NCBI RefSeq assembly: GCF_013249045.1
Contig: NZ_JABRWP010000001.1
Location: 558,001-622,000 of the forward strand
Direction of reading: 5' to 3'
Source: Winogradskyella eckloniae
GTDB taxonomy: Bacteria > Bacteroidota > Bacteroidia > Flavobacteriales > Flavobacteriaceae
DNA length: 64,000 bases
A program made the translations under genes and the position numbers. This document shows positions 45,298 through 54,321 of the stretch, piece by piece (position 1 is the first letter of the stretch; every line of letters begins with the position of its first letter). A model generated the notes under the pieces. That model did not search any database, was not told the DNA's origin, and saw nothing but the letters and a program-made list of their open reading frames with translations.

Positions 45298-47649
45298 TTA
45301 TTTCTCTATAAGCTCTTTAACTTCTAAAAATTGAGGTAAACTAACTGCAAATGGTAATGAAGAAGCTCTTCCTTTTTTATAATTATCTAAGTCTTTGAAA
45401 TTCCACTTTAAATTTTTAAATTCAGTTGCATTAGATTTTTCTATACTAATAACTAAGTAATTTTTTTGCCTTGGATTTGGATAATTTAGTCGTGTCAGTG
45501 TCGCTTTATTGGTAACTCTATATTCCGGTTTTATAATACGGTATAGTTTTGTAGAAGATTGTTCTCCTTCCATATGAAGTAATAAGTATTTTGCATTAAG
45601 AGTTTCCTTGTTCAATTTTAATGCACCTCTATTGCTATCCATTCTAAAATTATAGAGTAATCTAGTATTAATCCAATTTAAATGTTCTTCAGATTTACAA
45701 TAGCCAACCAAAACATAAGTGTCATATGGAATTAGTTTTTCATTATTAAAATACTCCGGAATCGGTTCTAAAACTTCATTAGGTTTATCGTTTTTATGAA
45801 TAGTATAGCTTTTGTGTGCCATATTCTCACGTTGTGATGCTCTATTTACAAGATGGTCGATGACTTCATCAATAAAATTAGATAAGTCAGATATGTTTTC
45901 TGATTCATTTTCTGGATTCACGGAAAATGCACCTAGACCAGGAATTAATTCATGAAAACCTTTATACTTCTTATTTTTTGTTCCTGGATATAAAATATAT
46001 GCACCTCCAGTTCTTCTAATAGCATCTTTGTAGGCGTGCATTTTTAGTACATCTGCATTTTTATAAATACCTTTTCGTTCCTGTTTTTTTATTTTATCAA
46101 GTTTTTTTCTTTGTTTATCAACACCTTCTTCGTTTAAGTCTGTTTTAGTATTATTAGAGTCTATCTTAAATTGATTCACTTTATATTTAGCATCAAAATG
46201 AATATGAAGTATTTGTTCTTCAATTTCTGCTTTTGTTTCGCTTAGCTCTTTTGGCCAGACAGATAGTGTATAATCTGGACGCATTGACGTTGTCCAACTG
46301 CCTGCTTTTGGAAAACTATCTTTATGGCCTGAGAATGTTCTGTTGAATGAAAACTTGAATGATAAATTTCTGTTTTTAATAAGTTTGTGACCTTTTAATG
46401 CTGTATGATGACCAGATTTTATTATTAAATTCAATCCGTTTTTAGAAGGTTTAAAAAGATGATTATAAGGTTCATCGTTATGGGTTAATTCGGTTAGATC
46501 AAATTTTGTTTTAAACAAATCATACAATACAAAAAACAACCAATACTCGTACAATGTAGCTATGTCTCTTTTTCCAGCTTCATAAACGTCTTCTGCAGCA
46601 CCAGACCAAGTAAGTTTAGAAGCTAAATCAAACATTAGCCAAGATTTTAATAACTGTCTGTAGCCACCTTTTCTTTGTAGTGTAGGCGAGTTAAGTTTTA
46701 ATGATGTTGGTCTTGATATGCTTTTAAAAAAGGAATGATTTAAAAAGGTTTCTAACTTTTTAATTAAATATTTGGCTTCTTTTTGGTCTTTAGAGCCGTC
46801 TAAAAATGCACTGCTACAATTTTCGCAAAATTGTAAGTATTCTTGTAAACTATGTTTTATAAACCGGTTTTCGGGATTATCTAAACTAGGTTCTTGTTTG
46901 TAGCTATTAATTTTAGAAGGAATACTTTCAAGTTTGCTTACCTTATGTAAATTATGATGCTTAGGTAATGGAATTCTATTAGAGCCTCTTAGTATTTCTT
47001 GAACGTTTTTATTAGTGATTTTTTTTAAACTTCTAATATCAACGCGTTCTTCTTTGTTAATCCAATTTGTTTTTGGAGCACTAAAAATTTTTAAAAGCGA
47101 TTCTTCAAACTCATCTTTATTAATTACAGATTTTACAAAACTAAATTTCTGATAAATTGTTTTGTTACCTTTAGTAAAATCTGGTTCAAAATACTGATTA
47201 ACTGGAGAATTAGATTGCATCAGTAATTCTGTGCATTTTTCTGTAATATCTTCAACCATAGAACGATAATTCTCCCTATAGCTTTTATCGTAATCGTCTG
47301 TTGCATCAAATTTTGTTGCTAAAACCTCTAAGTAGCATTTAATATCTCCATCTGGACCTTTAATATTAAGTTCTAGCGTACCAACAAAATTTCCTGGCGC
47401 AATAATTCCTCTATTTGCCGATGAATTTGCCGAAGGAATACACTCTTTTGTTTTGTATAATTGATACTTATTACTAGTAAACTCATATTCATAACGTCTA
47501 GATTCTAAAATTTGAAAAGGTGCTTCTCCAAATTCTTCAGCTTCCGCAGAATCAATTTCGAATATTTTGGCATCATTACCTATTGGAAATAATTTTAAAT
47601 ATAAATCCTTTTGAAACTCAATTGATATAGAATTTTTACTAATTTTCAT
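45298..47649 (-). CDS. McrC-like DUF2357/PD-(D/E)XK nuclease of a McrBC-type system
   Basis: A 783-residue nuclease subunit. Residues about 1-260 match the DUF2357 N-terminal region (beta-rich, with VDIRSLKKITNKNVQEIL and NRFIKHSL). The nuclease domain (about 340-575) has an early acidic residue in TLYEYWLFF, RPDYTL (457-462), the catalytic FDAKYK (485-490, Asp486 and Lys488) and KMHAYKDAIRRTGGAYILYPG split by family convention around Tyr540. The final 160 residues (KLIPYDTYVLVGYCKSEEHL, later NAKYLLLHMEG) form a separate domain. It looks like a PUA/EVE-type reader of modified bases, but I am unsure. It starts 6 bp after the AAA gene. Together they resemble type IV, modification-dependent restriction. 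Confidence 0.8.
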   Translation of the reverse strand: MKISKNSISIEFQKDLYLKLFPIGNDAKIFEIDSAEAEEFGEAPFQILESRRYEYEFTSNKYQLYKTKECIPSANSSANRGIIAPGNFVGTLELNIKGPDGDIKCYLEVLATKFDATDDYDKSYRENYRSMVEDITEKCTELLMQSNSPVNQYFEPDFTKGNKTIYQKFSFVKSVINKDEFEESLLKIFSAPKTNWINKEERVDIRSLKKITNKNVQEILRGSNRIPLPKHHNLHKVSKLESIPSKINSYKQEPSLDNPENRFIKHSLQEYLQFCENCSSAFLDGSKDQKEAKYLIKKLETFLNHSFFKSISRPTSLKLNSPTLQRKGGYRQLLKSWLMFDLASKLTWSGAAEDVYEAGKRDIATLYEYWLFFVLYDLFKTKFDLTELTHNDEPYNHLFKPSKNGLNLIIKSGHHTALKGHKLIKNRNLSFKFSFNRTFSGHKDSFPKAGSWTTSMRPDYTLSVWPKELSETKAEIEEQILHIHFDAKYKVNQFKIDSNNTKTDLNEEGVDKQRKKLDKIKKQERKGIYKNADVLKMHAYKDAIRRTGGAYILYPGTKNKKYKGFHELIPGLGAFSVNPENESENISDLSNFIDEVIDHLVNRASQRENMAHKSYTIHKNDKPNEVLEPIPEYFNNEKLIPYDTYVLVGYCKSEEHLNWINTRLLYNFRMDSNRGALKLNKETLNAKYLLLHMEGEQSSTKLYRIIKPEYRVTNKATLTRLNYPNPRQKNYLVISIEKSNATEFKNLKWNFKDLDNYKKGRASSLPFAVSLPQFLEVKELIEK

Positions 47650-47655
47650 TACCTA

Positions 47656-49149
47656 TTAAGCTTCTGCATAACTCGTAAATCCATTTGCAATAACGTTATC
47701 GTACATACGTTCTATTTTTTCTAATGAAATAGGATAGATAATTTTTTCTTCAAATGTTCCTCGCTTATCAAAAACATGTAATTCTTTTTCTAAATTCGGC
47801 TTTTTATCGTAGCATAAAATAGCTAAAGCCGTTAAAACAGAAACTAATTTATTTCTACTACCATGTAATTTTGGTAATAGTTTTTGCATAATGGCAACAT
47901 CTATTTTAAAATGCTCTTTATTAGGGTAAAGTTCACTAAAGTTTTTAGACATACCAAAACCAGGATTTATTTTATCTATCTGCCCAAATAAGGTTTGAAT
48001 TTCAGAAGCAGTTCTGTATCCAAATTCTGCGCCTACTTTTTGTAATGAAACAAAGAATTTCTTTAATGTATTACTTAACTGCTCAGATGAATCACTGGTT
48101 TTATTAGTAGCTATTTTAACAAAATCTTCTCCATATCTTGCTCCAAGTGGTATACCATTCTCGTCATATAATTTTTTTAAATCTAAAGGTTTAGAACTTG
48201 CAAAGTAATCACTCATTTCCTGTTCACTCACTCTAAACTCTATAACATTAGCTCTATCTAAAACTTTTGGGCTAAACATATATGTGGTTTCATCTATGTT
48301 AACAGTACCAACTATAAATAGGTTTTTAGTCCAATTGTATTCCTTTTTTACTTCAATTCCATTTCCACCATCTAATGCATTTTCAGAGCTATGAAGTTTA
48401 AATTGGTCGTCACTTTCCATAACACTTAAAAAGTCTGCAAAATAACGTTCTACATGACTTAAGTTCATTTCATCTAGTATTAGAAAATGCGGTTTTACAG
48501 GATTGTTATTTGCTCTAATAATTAAATCTAAAGCACCATTTTCTGGTAAAATATATTTTGTAGGTTCTAATGCATTAACATAACCTAATAAAGGTTCTCT
48601 ATTGGTCCAATCGGCTCCAACAGGTACAATACAATATTGTGTCTCATCTTCTGCAATCCATTGCGCAAACGCTTGCGTTAATTTTGTTTTTCCAGAACCA
48701 GATAAGCCACTAAGTAAAACAAAAGGTTTTGTTACTAATGAGGCAATTAAACGTGTGAGTAGTTTGTCTGAATAATAAAGTCCACTTTTTTCTACGTCAT
48801 TTATAAATTTATTGAAATCAAAACTTGTTTTAGTTGGTAATTGCGATTTACTTTTCAGTTCTTTTTTCGACTTATGAAAGTTTAAATAAGTTTTTACTGA
48901 AGCCGAATACCATCCCTTTAATCCTAGAGATGATCTTTCCTTTTCGTAGTATTTACCATTTACATTTTTTTGCTCCTTTATTAAATCTTGATATAATTCA
49001 TTTATTTTTTGAATATTATTAATTTCAAAAATATTATAATGAATAAGGCGTGAGAGGTTTTCTAATGTACTAAGGTACTGTTGTTTTGTGCTGTCCTCTA
49101 TTTTTAGAGCATTTTTAGCCCAGGCTTTATATTGTTGTTTATAGTCCAT
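47656..49149 (-). CDS. McrB-like AAA+ NTPase of a McrBC-type system
   Basis: A 497-residue motor subunit. Residues 1-95 are a helical domain ending in GWYSASVKTYLNFH, similar to the SAM-like core-binding fold, in the place where McrB carries its DNA-recognition domain. The AAA+ domain has Walker A GLSGSGKT (148-155), Walker B FLILDEMNLSH (222-232), sensor-1 VGTVNIDE (280-287) and the arginine-finger region LDRANVIEF. GTVNxDETTY and MNLSxVERYF are typical of the McrB clade. It starts 15 bp after the polA stop codon on the same strand and is followed 6 bp later by the nuclease gene, so expression may depend on polA transcription. Confidence 0.85.
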   Translation of the reverse strand: MDYKQQYKAWAKNALKIEDSTKQQYLSTLENLSRLIHYNIFEINNIQKINELYQDLIKEQKNVNGKYYEKERSSLGLKGWYSASVKTYLNFHKSKKELKSKSQLPTKTSFDFNKFINDVEKSGLYYSDKLLTRLIASLVTKPFVLLSGLSGSGKTKLTQAFAQWIAEDETQYCIVPVGADWTNREPLLGYVNALEPTKYILPENGALDLIIRANNNPVKPHFLILDEMNLSHVERYFADFLSVMESDDQFKLHSSENALDGGNGIEVKKEYNWTKNLFIVGTVNIDETTYMFSPKVLDRANVIEFRVSEQEMSDYFASSKPLDLKKLYDENGIPLGARYGEDFVKIATNKTSDSSEQLSNTLKKFFVSLQKVGAEFGYRTASEIQTLFGQIDKINPGFGMSKNFSELYPNKEHFKIDVAIMQKLLPKLHGSRNKLVSVLTALAILCYDKKPNLEKELHVFDKRGTFEEKIIYPISLEKIERMYDNVIANGFTSYAEA

Positions 49150-49164
49150 TTTTTATCTTTAAAA

Positions 49165-52032
49165 TTAATGCGCCTCCAACCAATTCAAACCAGTATCAAC
49201 CTCAACATCTAGAGGAACTTCCATTTTAAAAGCATTTTCCATTTCGGTTTTAATTAATGTGGTTAATGCTTCTAATTCTGGTTTGTAGATATCAAACACC
49301 AATTCATCATGCACTTGTAAGAGCATTTTAGATTTATAATTTCCAGCTTCTAGCTTATTAAAAATATTAATCATGGCTATTTTAATAATATCTGCTGCGC
49401 TTCCTTGGATTGGTGCATTTACAGCATTTCGTTCTGCAGCGCCTCTAACTACTGCATTACGAGAGTTGATGTCTTTTAAATAACGACGACGACCCAAAAT
49501 GGTAGAGACGTAACCATGATCTCTTGCAAAATCGACTTGCTCGCTTATATATTGTTTTAGTTTTGGATAGGTTTCGTAATAGGTGTCTATCAGTTCTTTG
49601 GCTTCGCCACGTGATAAATTGGTTTGGTTGCTGAGTCCAAAGGCAGACACACCATAAACAATTCCAAAGTTTATCGTTTTGGCATTGCTACGTTGTTCTC
49701 TTGTGACTGATTCTATTGGTACTCCAAAAACTTTGGCTGCTGTTGAAGCGTGTATATCTTCACCATTTTTAAAAGCCTCAATCATGGTTTCTTCCTTACT
49801 TAGAGCCGCAATAATACGCAGTTCTATTTGAGAATAATCGGCTGCGAGTAAGGTGTAATCTTCGTTTCTTGGTATAAACGCTTTTCGCACTTGGCGACCA
49901 CGTTCTGTACGGATTGGAATATTTTGTAAGTTAGGATTATTACTACTTAAACGACCAGTTGCTGCTACAGTTTGCATATAATCAGTGTGCACTCGGCCAG
50001 TTGCTGCTTCAACCTGTAACGGTAAGGCATCTACATAGGTACTTTTTAGTTTGGCAAGACCACGATATTCTAAAATATTTCTAATAATCTCGTGTTCTTT
50101 GGCTAAAGCCGATAATATATCTTCACCTGTTTTATATTGTCCGGTTTTCGTCTTTTTAGGTTTGTCTACCAGTTTTAGTTTTTCAAACAAGATGATACCT
50201 AATTGTTTTGGCGACGCAATATTAAATTCTTCGCCTGCAACCTCATATATTTTGTCTACTAAGGTTTCAATATCTTTATTTAAATCGTCGGCTAAGGCAT
50301 TTAAAAACGATACATCGAGATTAATACCTTCTAATTCCATTGCAGCAAGTACACGTACTAGAGGAATTTCGATATCATTAAATAATTTTTGAGTGTTGGC
50401 TTCGCCCAATTCTTTTTCAAAATGTTCCTTAAGTTGAAGCGTAATGTCTGCATCTTCAACCGCATATTCCGTTTGCTTTTCTAATGGCACCTCGCGCATT
50501 GAGAGTTGATTCTTGCCTTTTTTACCAATGAGTTCGGTAATAGAAATTGGTGTGTAGTTGAGGTAAGTTTCAGCCAAAATATCCATATTATGACGCATAT
50601 CTGGATTTATGAGATAATGCGCTAACATGGTATCGAACAATTTGCCTTTAACCTTAATATTGTATTTCGCTAAGACTTTAATATCGTATTTTAAATTCTG
50701 ACCAATTTTCTGAATGTGTTCAGCTTCAAAGAATGGTCTTAAGATTTCAATAAGGGCTTGTGCTTCGGTTTTATCTTCAGGAAATGGTACGTAAAACCCT
50801 TTACCAACTTCCCATGAAAATGCAATACCAACCAATTCTGCGGTTAAGGGATTGAGTCCTGTGGTTTCAGTATCAAAACAAACAGAGGTTTGATTCATTA
50901 CGTTTTTTACAAACAATTTGGTGGCCATACCAGAGGCTACACTTTGGTAAAAGTGCGATGCGGTTGCTGCGGTTTTTCTCGAAGATGCTGAACTTGTTTC
51001 AGTATCTGTTTCATTAGAACCACCACCTCCAAACAATGAAAACTGACCTTCGCCAGCCGTTGAACTTGAAGACGAGCGCGACGCTGAATTGCTACTCGAG
51101 GTTGAACTTGAAGTCTGTTGACTGTCTGTAGTTGGAGCTGTGTTATTTTCAGCAGCAAAAGTTTTTGTAAAATTATCAATTAAACGTCTAAATTCTAATT
51201 CTTGAAAAATTTCAGTAACCTTTGGAATATCTGGTTCTGACATTTCAAAATCTTTAGCATCGAATTCTACAGGCACATCGAGCATTATCGTGGCTAGTTT
51301 TTTAGACAGTAAACCGAGTTCTTGGTTCGCTTCCACTTTCTCTTTCATTTTTCCTTTTAACTCATGCGAATTGGCAAAAAGGTTTTCCATAGAGCCATAA
51401 GCGGCTAAAAATTTCTTGGCTGTTTTTTCGCCAACGCCAGGTAAACCAGGAATGTTATCAGAAGCGTCTCCCATCATGCCTAAATAATCTATGACTTGCA
51501 AAGGGTCTGTAACTTCAAATTTTTTCTGAACTTCTGGTATTCCCCAAGTTTCATAACCACCTCCAAAAACAGGTCTGTACATAAAAATGTTTTCAGACAC
51601 TAACTGCGCAAAATCCTTGTCTGGCGTAACCATAAAGGTTTTATAACCTTCTTTTTCGGCTTTTTTTGCCAAAGTACCAATAACATCATCTGCTTCGTAG
51701 CCTTCTTTAACCATAATTGGGATATGCATGGCTTTTAGAATTTCGTAAATGTACGGCACCGCAGTTTTAATACCTTCTGGTGTTTCATCTCTGTTGGCTT
51801 TGTAGTCTTCAAATAGTTCTACACGGTCTGCGCTTCCGCCTTTATCAAAACAAACGGCTAAATGGTCTGGTCGCTCACGTTTTATAACATCTAAAAGGGA
51901 ATTCATAAAACCCATAATAGCTGAGGTATCTTCGCCTTTAGAGTTTATTCTTGGGTTTTTTATAAAAGCGTAATAGCCACGGAAAATAAGCGCGTAGGCA
52001 TCTACTAGAAAGAGACGTTTTTGGTCTGACAT
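49165..52032 (-). CDS. polA: DNA polymerase I
   Basis: Replication and repair polymerase, 955 residues. The 5' nuclease domain covers 1-290 (DYKANRDETPEGI, YEADDVIGTLA, GDASDNIPGLPGVGEKTAKK). It is followed by a Ser/Thr-rich linker (about 298-360) containing QFSLF at 330-334, a good match to the sliding-clamp-binding pentapeptide. The 3'-5' exonuclease domain (about 370-560) is probably active, because FDTETTG keeps Asp387 and Glu389. The polymerase domain has motif A DYSQIELRIIAALS, the finger motif RSNAKTINFGIVYG and motif C QVHDELVFD. The McrBC-like genes follow directly. Confidence 0.97.
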   Translation of the reverse strand: MSDQKRLFLVDAYALIFRGYYAFIKNPRINSKGEDTSAIMGFMNSLLDVIKRERPDHLAVCFDKGGSADRVELFEDYKANRDETPEGIKTAVPYIYEILKAMHIPIMVKEGYEADDVIGTLAKKAEKEGYKTFMVTPDKDFAQLVSENIFMYRPVFGGGYETWGIPEVQKKFEVTDPLQVIDYLGMMGDASDNIPGLPGVGEKTAKKFLAAYGSMENLFANSHELKGKMKEKVEANQELGLLSKKLATIMLDVPVEFDAKDFEMSEPDIPKVTEIFQELEFRRLIDNFTKTFAAENNTAPTTDSQQTSSSTSSSNSASRSSSSSTAGEGQFSLFGGGGSNETDTETSSASSRKTAATASHFYQSVASGMATKLFVKNVMNQTSVCFDTETTGLNPLTAELVGIAFSWEVGKGFYVPFPEDKTEAQALIEILRPFFEAEHIQKIGQNLKYDIKVLAKYNIKVKGKLFDTMLAHYLINPDMRHNMDILAETYLNYTPISITELIGKKGKNQLSMREVPLEKQTEYAVEDADITLQLKEHFEKELGEANTQKLFNDIEIPLVRVLAAMELEGINLDVSFLNALADDLNKDIETLVDKIYEVAGEEFNIASPKQLGIILFEKLKLVDKPKKTKTGQYKTGEDILSALAKEHEIIRNILEYRGLAKLKSTYVDALPLQVEAATGRVHTDYMQTVAATGRLSSNNPNLQNIPIRTERGRQVRKAFIPRNEDYTLLAADYSQIELRIIAALSKEETMIEAFKNGEDIHASTAAKVFGVPIESVTREQRSNAKTINFGIVYGVSAFGLSNQTNLSRGEAKELIDTYYETYPKLKQYISEQVDFARDHGYVSTILGRRRYLKDINSRNAVVRGAAERNAVNAPIQGSAADIIKIAMINIFNKLEAGNYKSKMLLQVHDELVFDIYKPELEALTTLIKTEMENAFKMEVPLDVEVDTGLNWLEAH

Positions 52033-52101
52033 ATTGGAGTAAAGTTTTAATATAATGTTGCCTAGAGTGCAGTTGAAAAGGTTTCTTATAATGAAAAAAT
52101 A

Positions 52102-52130
52102 GAGTTCTCGACTGCGCTCGAACGGACAGT
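52102..52130. repeat. Short TCGA...TCGA interspersed element
   Basis: GTTCTCGACTGCGCTCGAAC, an imperfect palindrome bounded by TCGA words and more GC-rich than the surrounding DNA. I recall near-identical sequence between genes in many flavobacteria, but only one copy is in this window. Confidence 0.4.
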
Positions 52131-52188
52131 CTGCAAATTACAAAACTTAAGACTTGAAATGAAAGAATGATTTATCAAATAATAAACA

Positions 52189-52221
52189 AAAAAAAGCCGA
52201 AACATAAGTTTCGGTCTTTTT
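52189..52221 (-). terminator. Terminator of the small secreted-protein gene
   Basis: The stem CCGAAAC-ATAA-GTTTCGG has an A run to the left, giving T on the minus strand, and a T run to the right. Confidence 0.75.
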
Positions 52222-52255
52222 AATAAAATATAGTTAATAGCGTCTTAATTCAATT

Positions 52256-52516
52256 TTAACAAAGCTTTACTGTTTTAAGTTTAATTTGAAGACTTTTTCT
52301 GTAAGCTTTAATACTAATAATTTCATTACTTTTTTTACGATTCAGTTTTAATACTTGCGCTTTTACTTCAGCAGAAATGCTAATAGTTTTAGCTTCTACC
52401 TTATCGGCTTTAACTGTTTCGGTAAGTTCAGTTTTTACATTTGTAACAACATCTTTTTGAGCAAAACCTGCTAAAGACATTGTTAAAAATAATATGATGA
52501 CTAAACCTTTTTTCAT
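52256..52516 (-). CDS. Small secreted protein, unknown function
   Basis: An 86-residue protein starting at ATG 52514-52516, so that a normal signal peptide (MKKGLVIILFLTMSLAGFAQ) comes first. A longer reading from 52567 adds 17 residues without signal character. The mature part is short, Lys/Val/Thr-rich (VTNVKTELTETVKADKVEAK) and basic toward the C-terminus (LNRKKSNEIISIKAYRKSL). No family recognised. It is a single gene with its own terminator, between polA and the aldehyde dehydrogenase gene. Confidence 0.6.
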   Translation of the reverse strand: MKKGLVIILFLTMSLAGFAQKDVVTNVKTELTETVKADKVEAKTISISAEVKAQVLKLNRKKSNEIISIKAYRKSLQIKLKTVKLC

Positions 52517-52792
52517 AATTTGTTGAAGTTGCGTTTGTTTTAACTTCGGGTCAAAGAAACTGAACATTCCTATGCTGCTTAAAATTTTTGGATGAAACAG
52601 GTCGATAATTAGATAACAGGTAATAGCATGTAAAAATCATCGTTAAACGACACGTTATGGGTTGTTAGCCCTTTAAAAGTCGTAATTTTACAGACGAATG
52701 TTTAACTTTATAAGCCGAAATACACGGTGTTTTTATTAGCATCGATGAAATACACAGAAAAAGCCCTTAAGACCAATAAATGCTGATATAAT

Positions 52793-54205
52793 ATGAAGGA
52801 ATATAGACATAATCCCTATTTTAATTTGTTTGCTAAACAACAACAGAATCAGTTTAATATTGGAAACAGAACCTACAAAGAAAGACTAAAGCTGTTAAAT
52901 AGACTACAGCAAGCAATTACGGTTACGTTCAGGACACAAATTCAAGATGCTTTATATAAAGATTTGGGCAAAGCTGTCGTAGAAACGGAACTTACAGAAA
53001 TCTTTGCCATTAATGGTGATATTAAATTTGCAAAGCGACATTTAAAGCAGTGGATGAAAAAACAAAAGGTAGATACACCTTTATCCATGTTGGGTTCTAG
53101 TGCTTATATTAAATATGAGCCCAAAGGTGTTTGTTTAATAATTTCGCCATGGAATTTCCCTTTTAATCTTACGTTTGGGCCATTAGTGTCTGCCATTGCT
53201 GCCGGAAATACTGCGATAATAAAACCTTCGGAAATGACACCGAATTCTTCAGCGTTAATGGCTAAAATAGTGGTAGACGTTTTTACTGAAGATGAGGTGG
53301 CTTTAGTAGAAGGCGAAGTTGAGGTTTCTACTGAATTATTAAAATTACCTTTTAATCATATCTTTTTTACAGGTTCACCACAAGTGGGTAAAATTGTAAT
53401 GTCAGCAGCATCTAAACATTTGGCTTCAGTAACCTTAGAGTTGGGAGGGAAGTCGCCTACTATTGTAGATAAAACAGCAAATATTGATAAAGCGGCAAAG
53501 AAAATAATGTGGGCAAAGTTTTTGAACACAGGTCAAATATGTGTGTCTCCAGATTATGTGTTGATTGATAAAAGTGTGAAAGTAGAATTTATTGAGTCTT
53601 GTAAAAAATGGCTTAAAACGTACTATGAAGATAATCCAAAAGCATCAGATTCTTATGGAAGAATTGTCACAGATAAGCACTTTGAAAGATTAAACGCTTA
53701 TCTCGAAAATGCAAAAACACTTGAAGCGAAATTTGAAGTTGGAGGCGAAACAGAAAACACTTCTAAATATATAGAACCTACTATCATTTCAGATTTAAAA
53801 CCTGAAGCAAAATTGCTAAACGAGGAGATTTTTGGGCCTATTTTGCCTATTGTAACTTATGAGAGTTTAGATATGGCAATTGCATATATCAATTCAAAAT
53901 CGAGACCGTTAGCACTTTACATTTATAGTAAAAGTAAAGTCAATATTAAGAAAATAATGAATAACACAAGAGCTGGTGGGACTTGTATTAATAATAATGT
54001 GTTGCATTATGCAAATCACAATTTACCGTTTGGAGGTATAAATAATAGCGGTATTGGTAAAAGTCATGGATTTTTTGGTTTTAAAGCATTCAGTAATGAA
54101 CGATCGGTTTTAAAACAATACACGTTTGGTGTTACAGAATTGTTATTTCCGCCTTACACTAGTTTTAAAGAGAAGTTGGCTAGGATTACGGTTAAGTGGT
54201 TTTAG
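52793..54205 (+). CDS. NAD(P)-dependent aldehyde dehydrogenase
   Basis: Oxidises aldehydes to carboxylic acids. The 470 residues have the ALDH fold with SPWNFPFN (Asn121), the cofactor region FFTGSPQVGK (191-200), the general base in TLELGGKSP (Glu216), the catalytic cysteine in FLNTGQICVSPDYV (Cys250) and the conserved NEEIFGPILPI. The C-terminal hydrophobic region and size fit the fatty-aldehyde dehydrogenase branch (ALDH3-like); the substrate is not certain. The 3' part, from codon 177 through the terminator (53320-54242), is repeated at 58537-59459. Confidence 0.92.
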   Translation: MKEYRHNPYFNLFAKQQQNQFNIGNRTYKERLKLLNRLQQAITVTFRTQIQDALYKDLGKAVVETELTEIFAINGDIKFAKRHLKQWMKKQKVDTPLSMLGSSAYIKYEPKGVCLIISPWNFPFNLTFGPLVSAIAAGNTAIIKPSEMTPNSSALMAKIVVDVFTEDEVALVEGEVEVSTELLKLPFNHIFFTGSPQVGKIVMSAASKHLASVTLELGGKSPTIVDKTANIDKAAKKIMWAKFLNTGQICVSPDYVLIDKSVKVEFIESCKKWLKTYYEDNPKASDSYGRIVTDKHFERLNAYLENAKTLEAKFEVGGETENTSKYIEPTIISDLKPEAKLLNEEIFGPILPIVTYESLDMAIAYINSKSRPLALYIYSKSKVNIKKIMNNTRAGGTCINNNVLHYANHNLPFGGINNSGIGKSHGFFGFKAFSNERSVLKQYTFGVTELLFPPYTSFKEKLARITVKWF

Positions 54206-54242
54206 TAAAAGAAAAAAAGCCGCTCCCTACAGCGGCTTTTTC
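53320..54242 (+). repeat. Segmental duplication, copy A (intact)
   Basis: A stretch of 923 bp, covering the last 294 codons of the aldehyde dehydrogenase gene plus its terminator, recurs at 58537-59459 with the same length and only scattered substitutions. Identity stops abruptly at both ends. Confidence 0.95.
54213..54242. terminator. Terminator of the aldehyde dehydrogenase gene
   Basis: The stem AAAAAGCCGCT / AGCGGCTTTTT with a CCCTAC loop is usable in both directions because it has A and T runs on either side. It is duplicated at 59430-59459. Confidence 0.85.
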
Positions 54243-54321
54243 TATTATCTGACATAGCCATGGCGTAGTCAGGCTCAAAAACATAATAATTAGACTTTTA
54301 TTTAATTATTATTTCAGTTAT

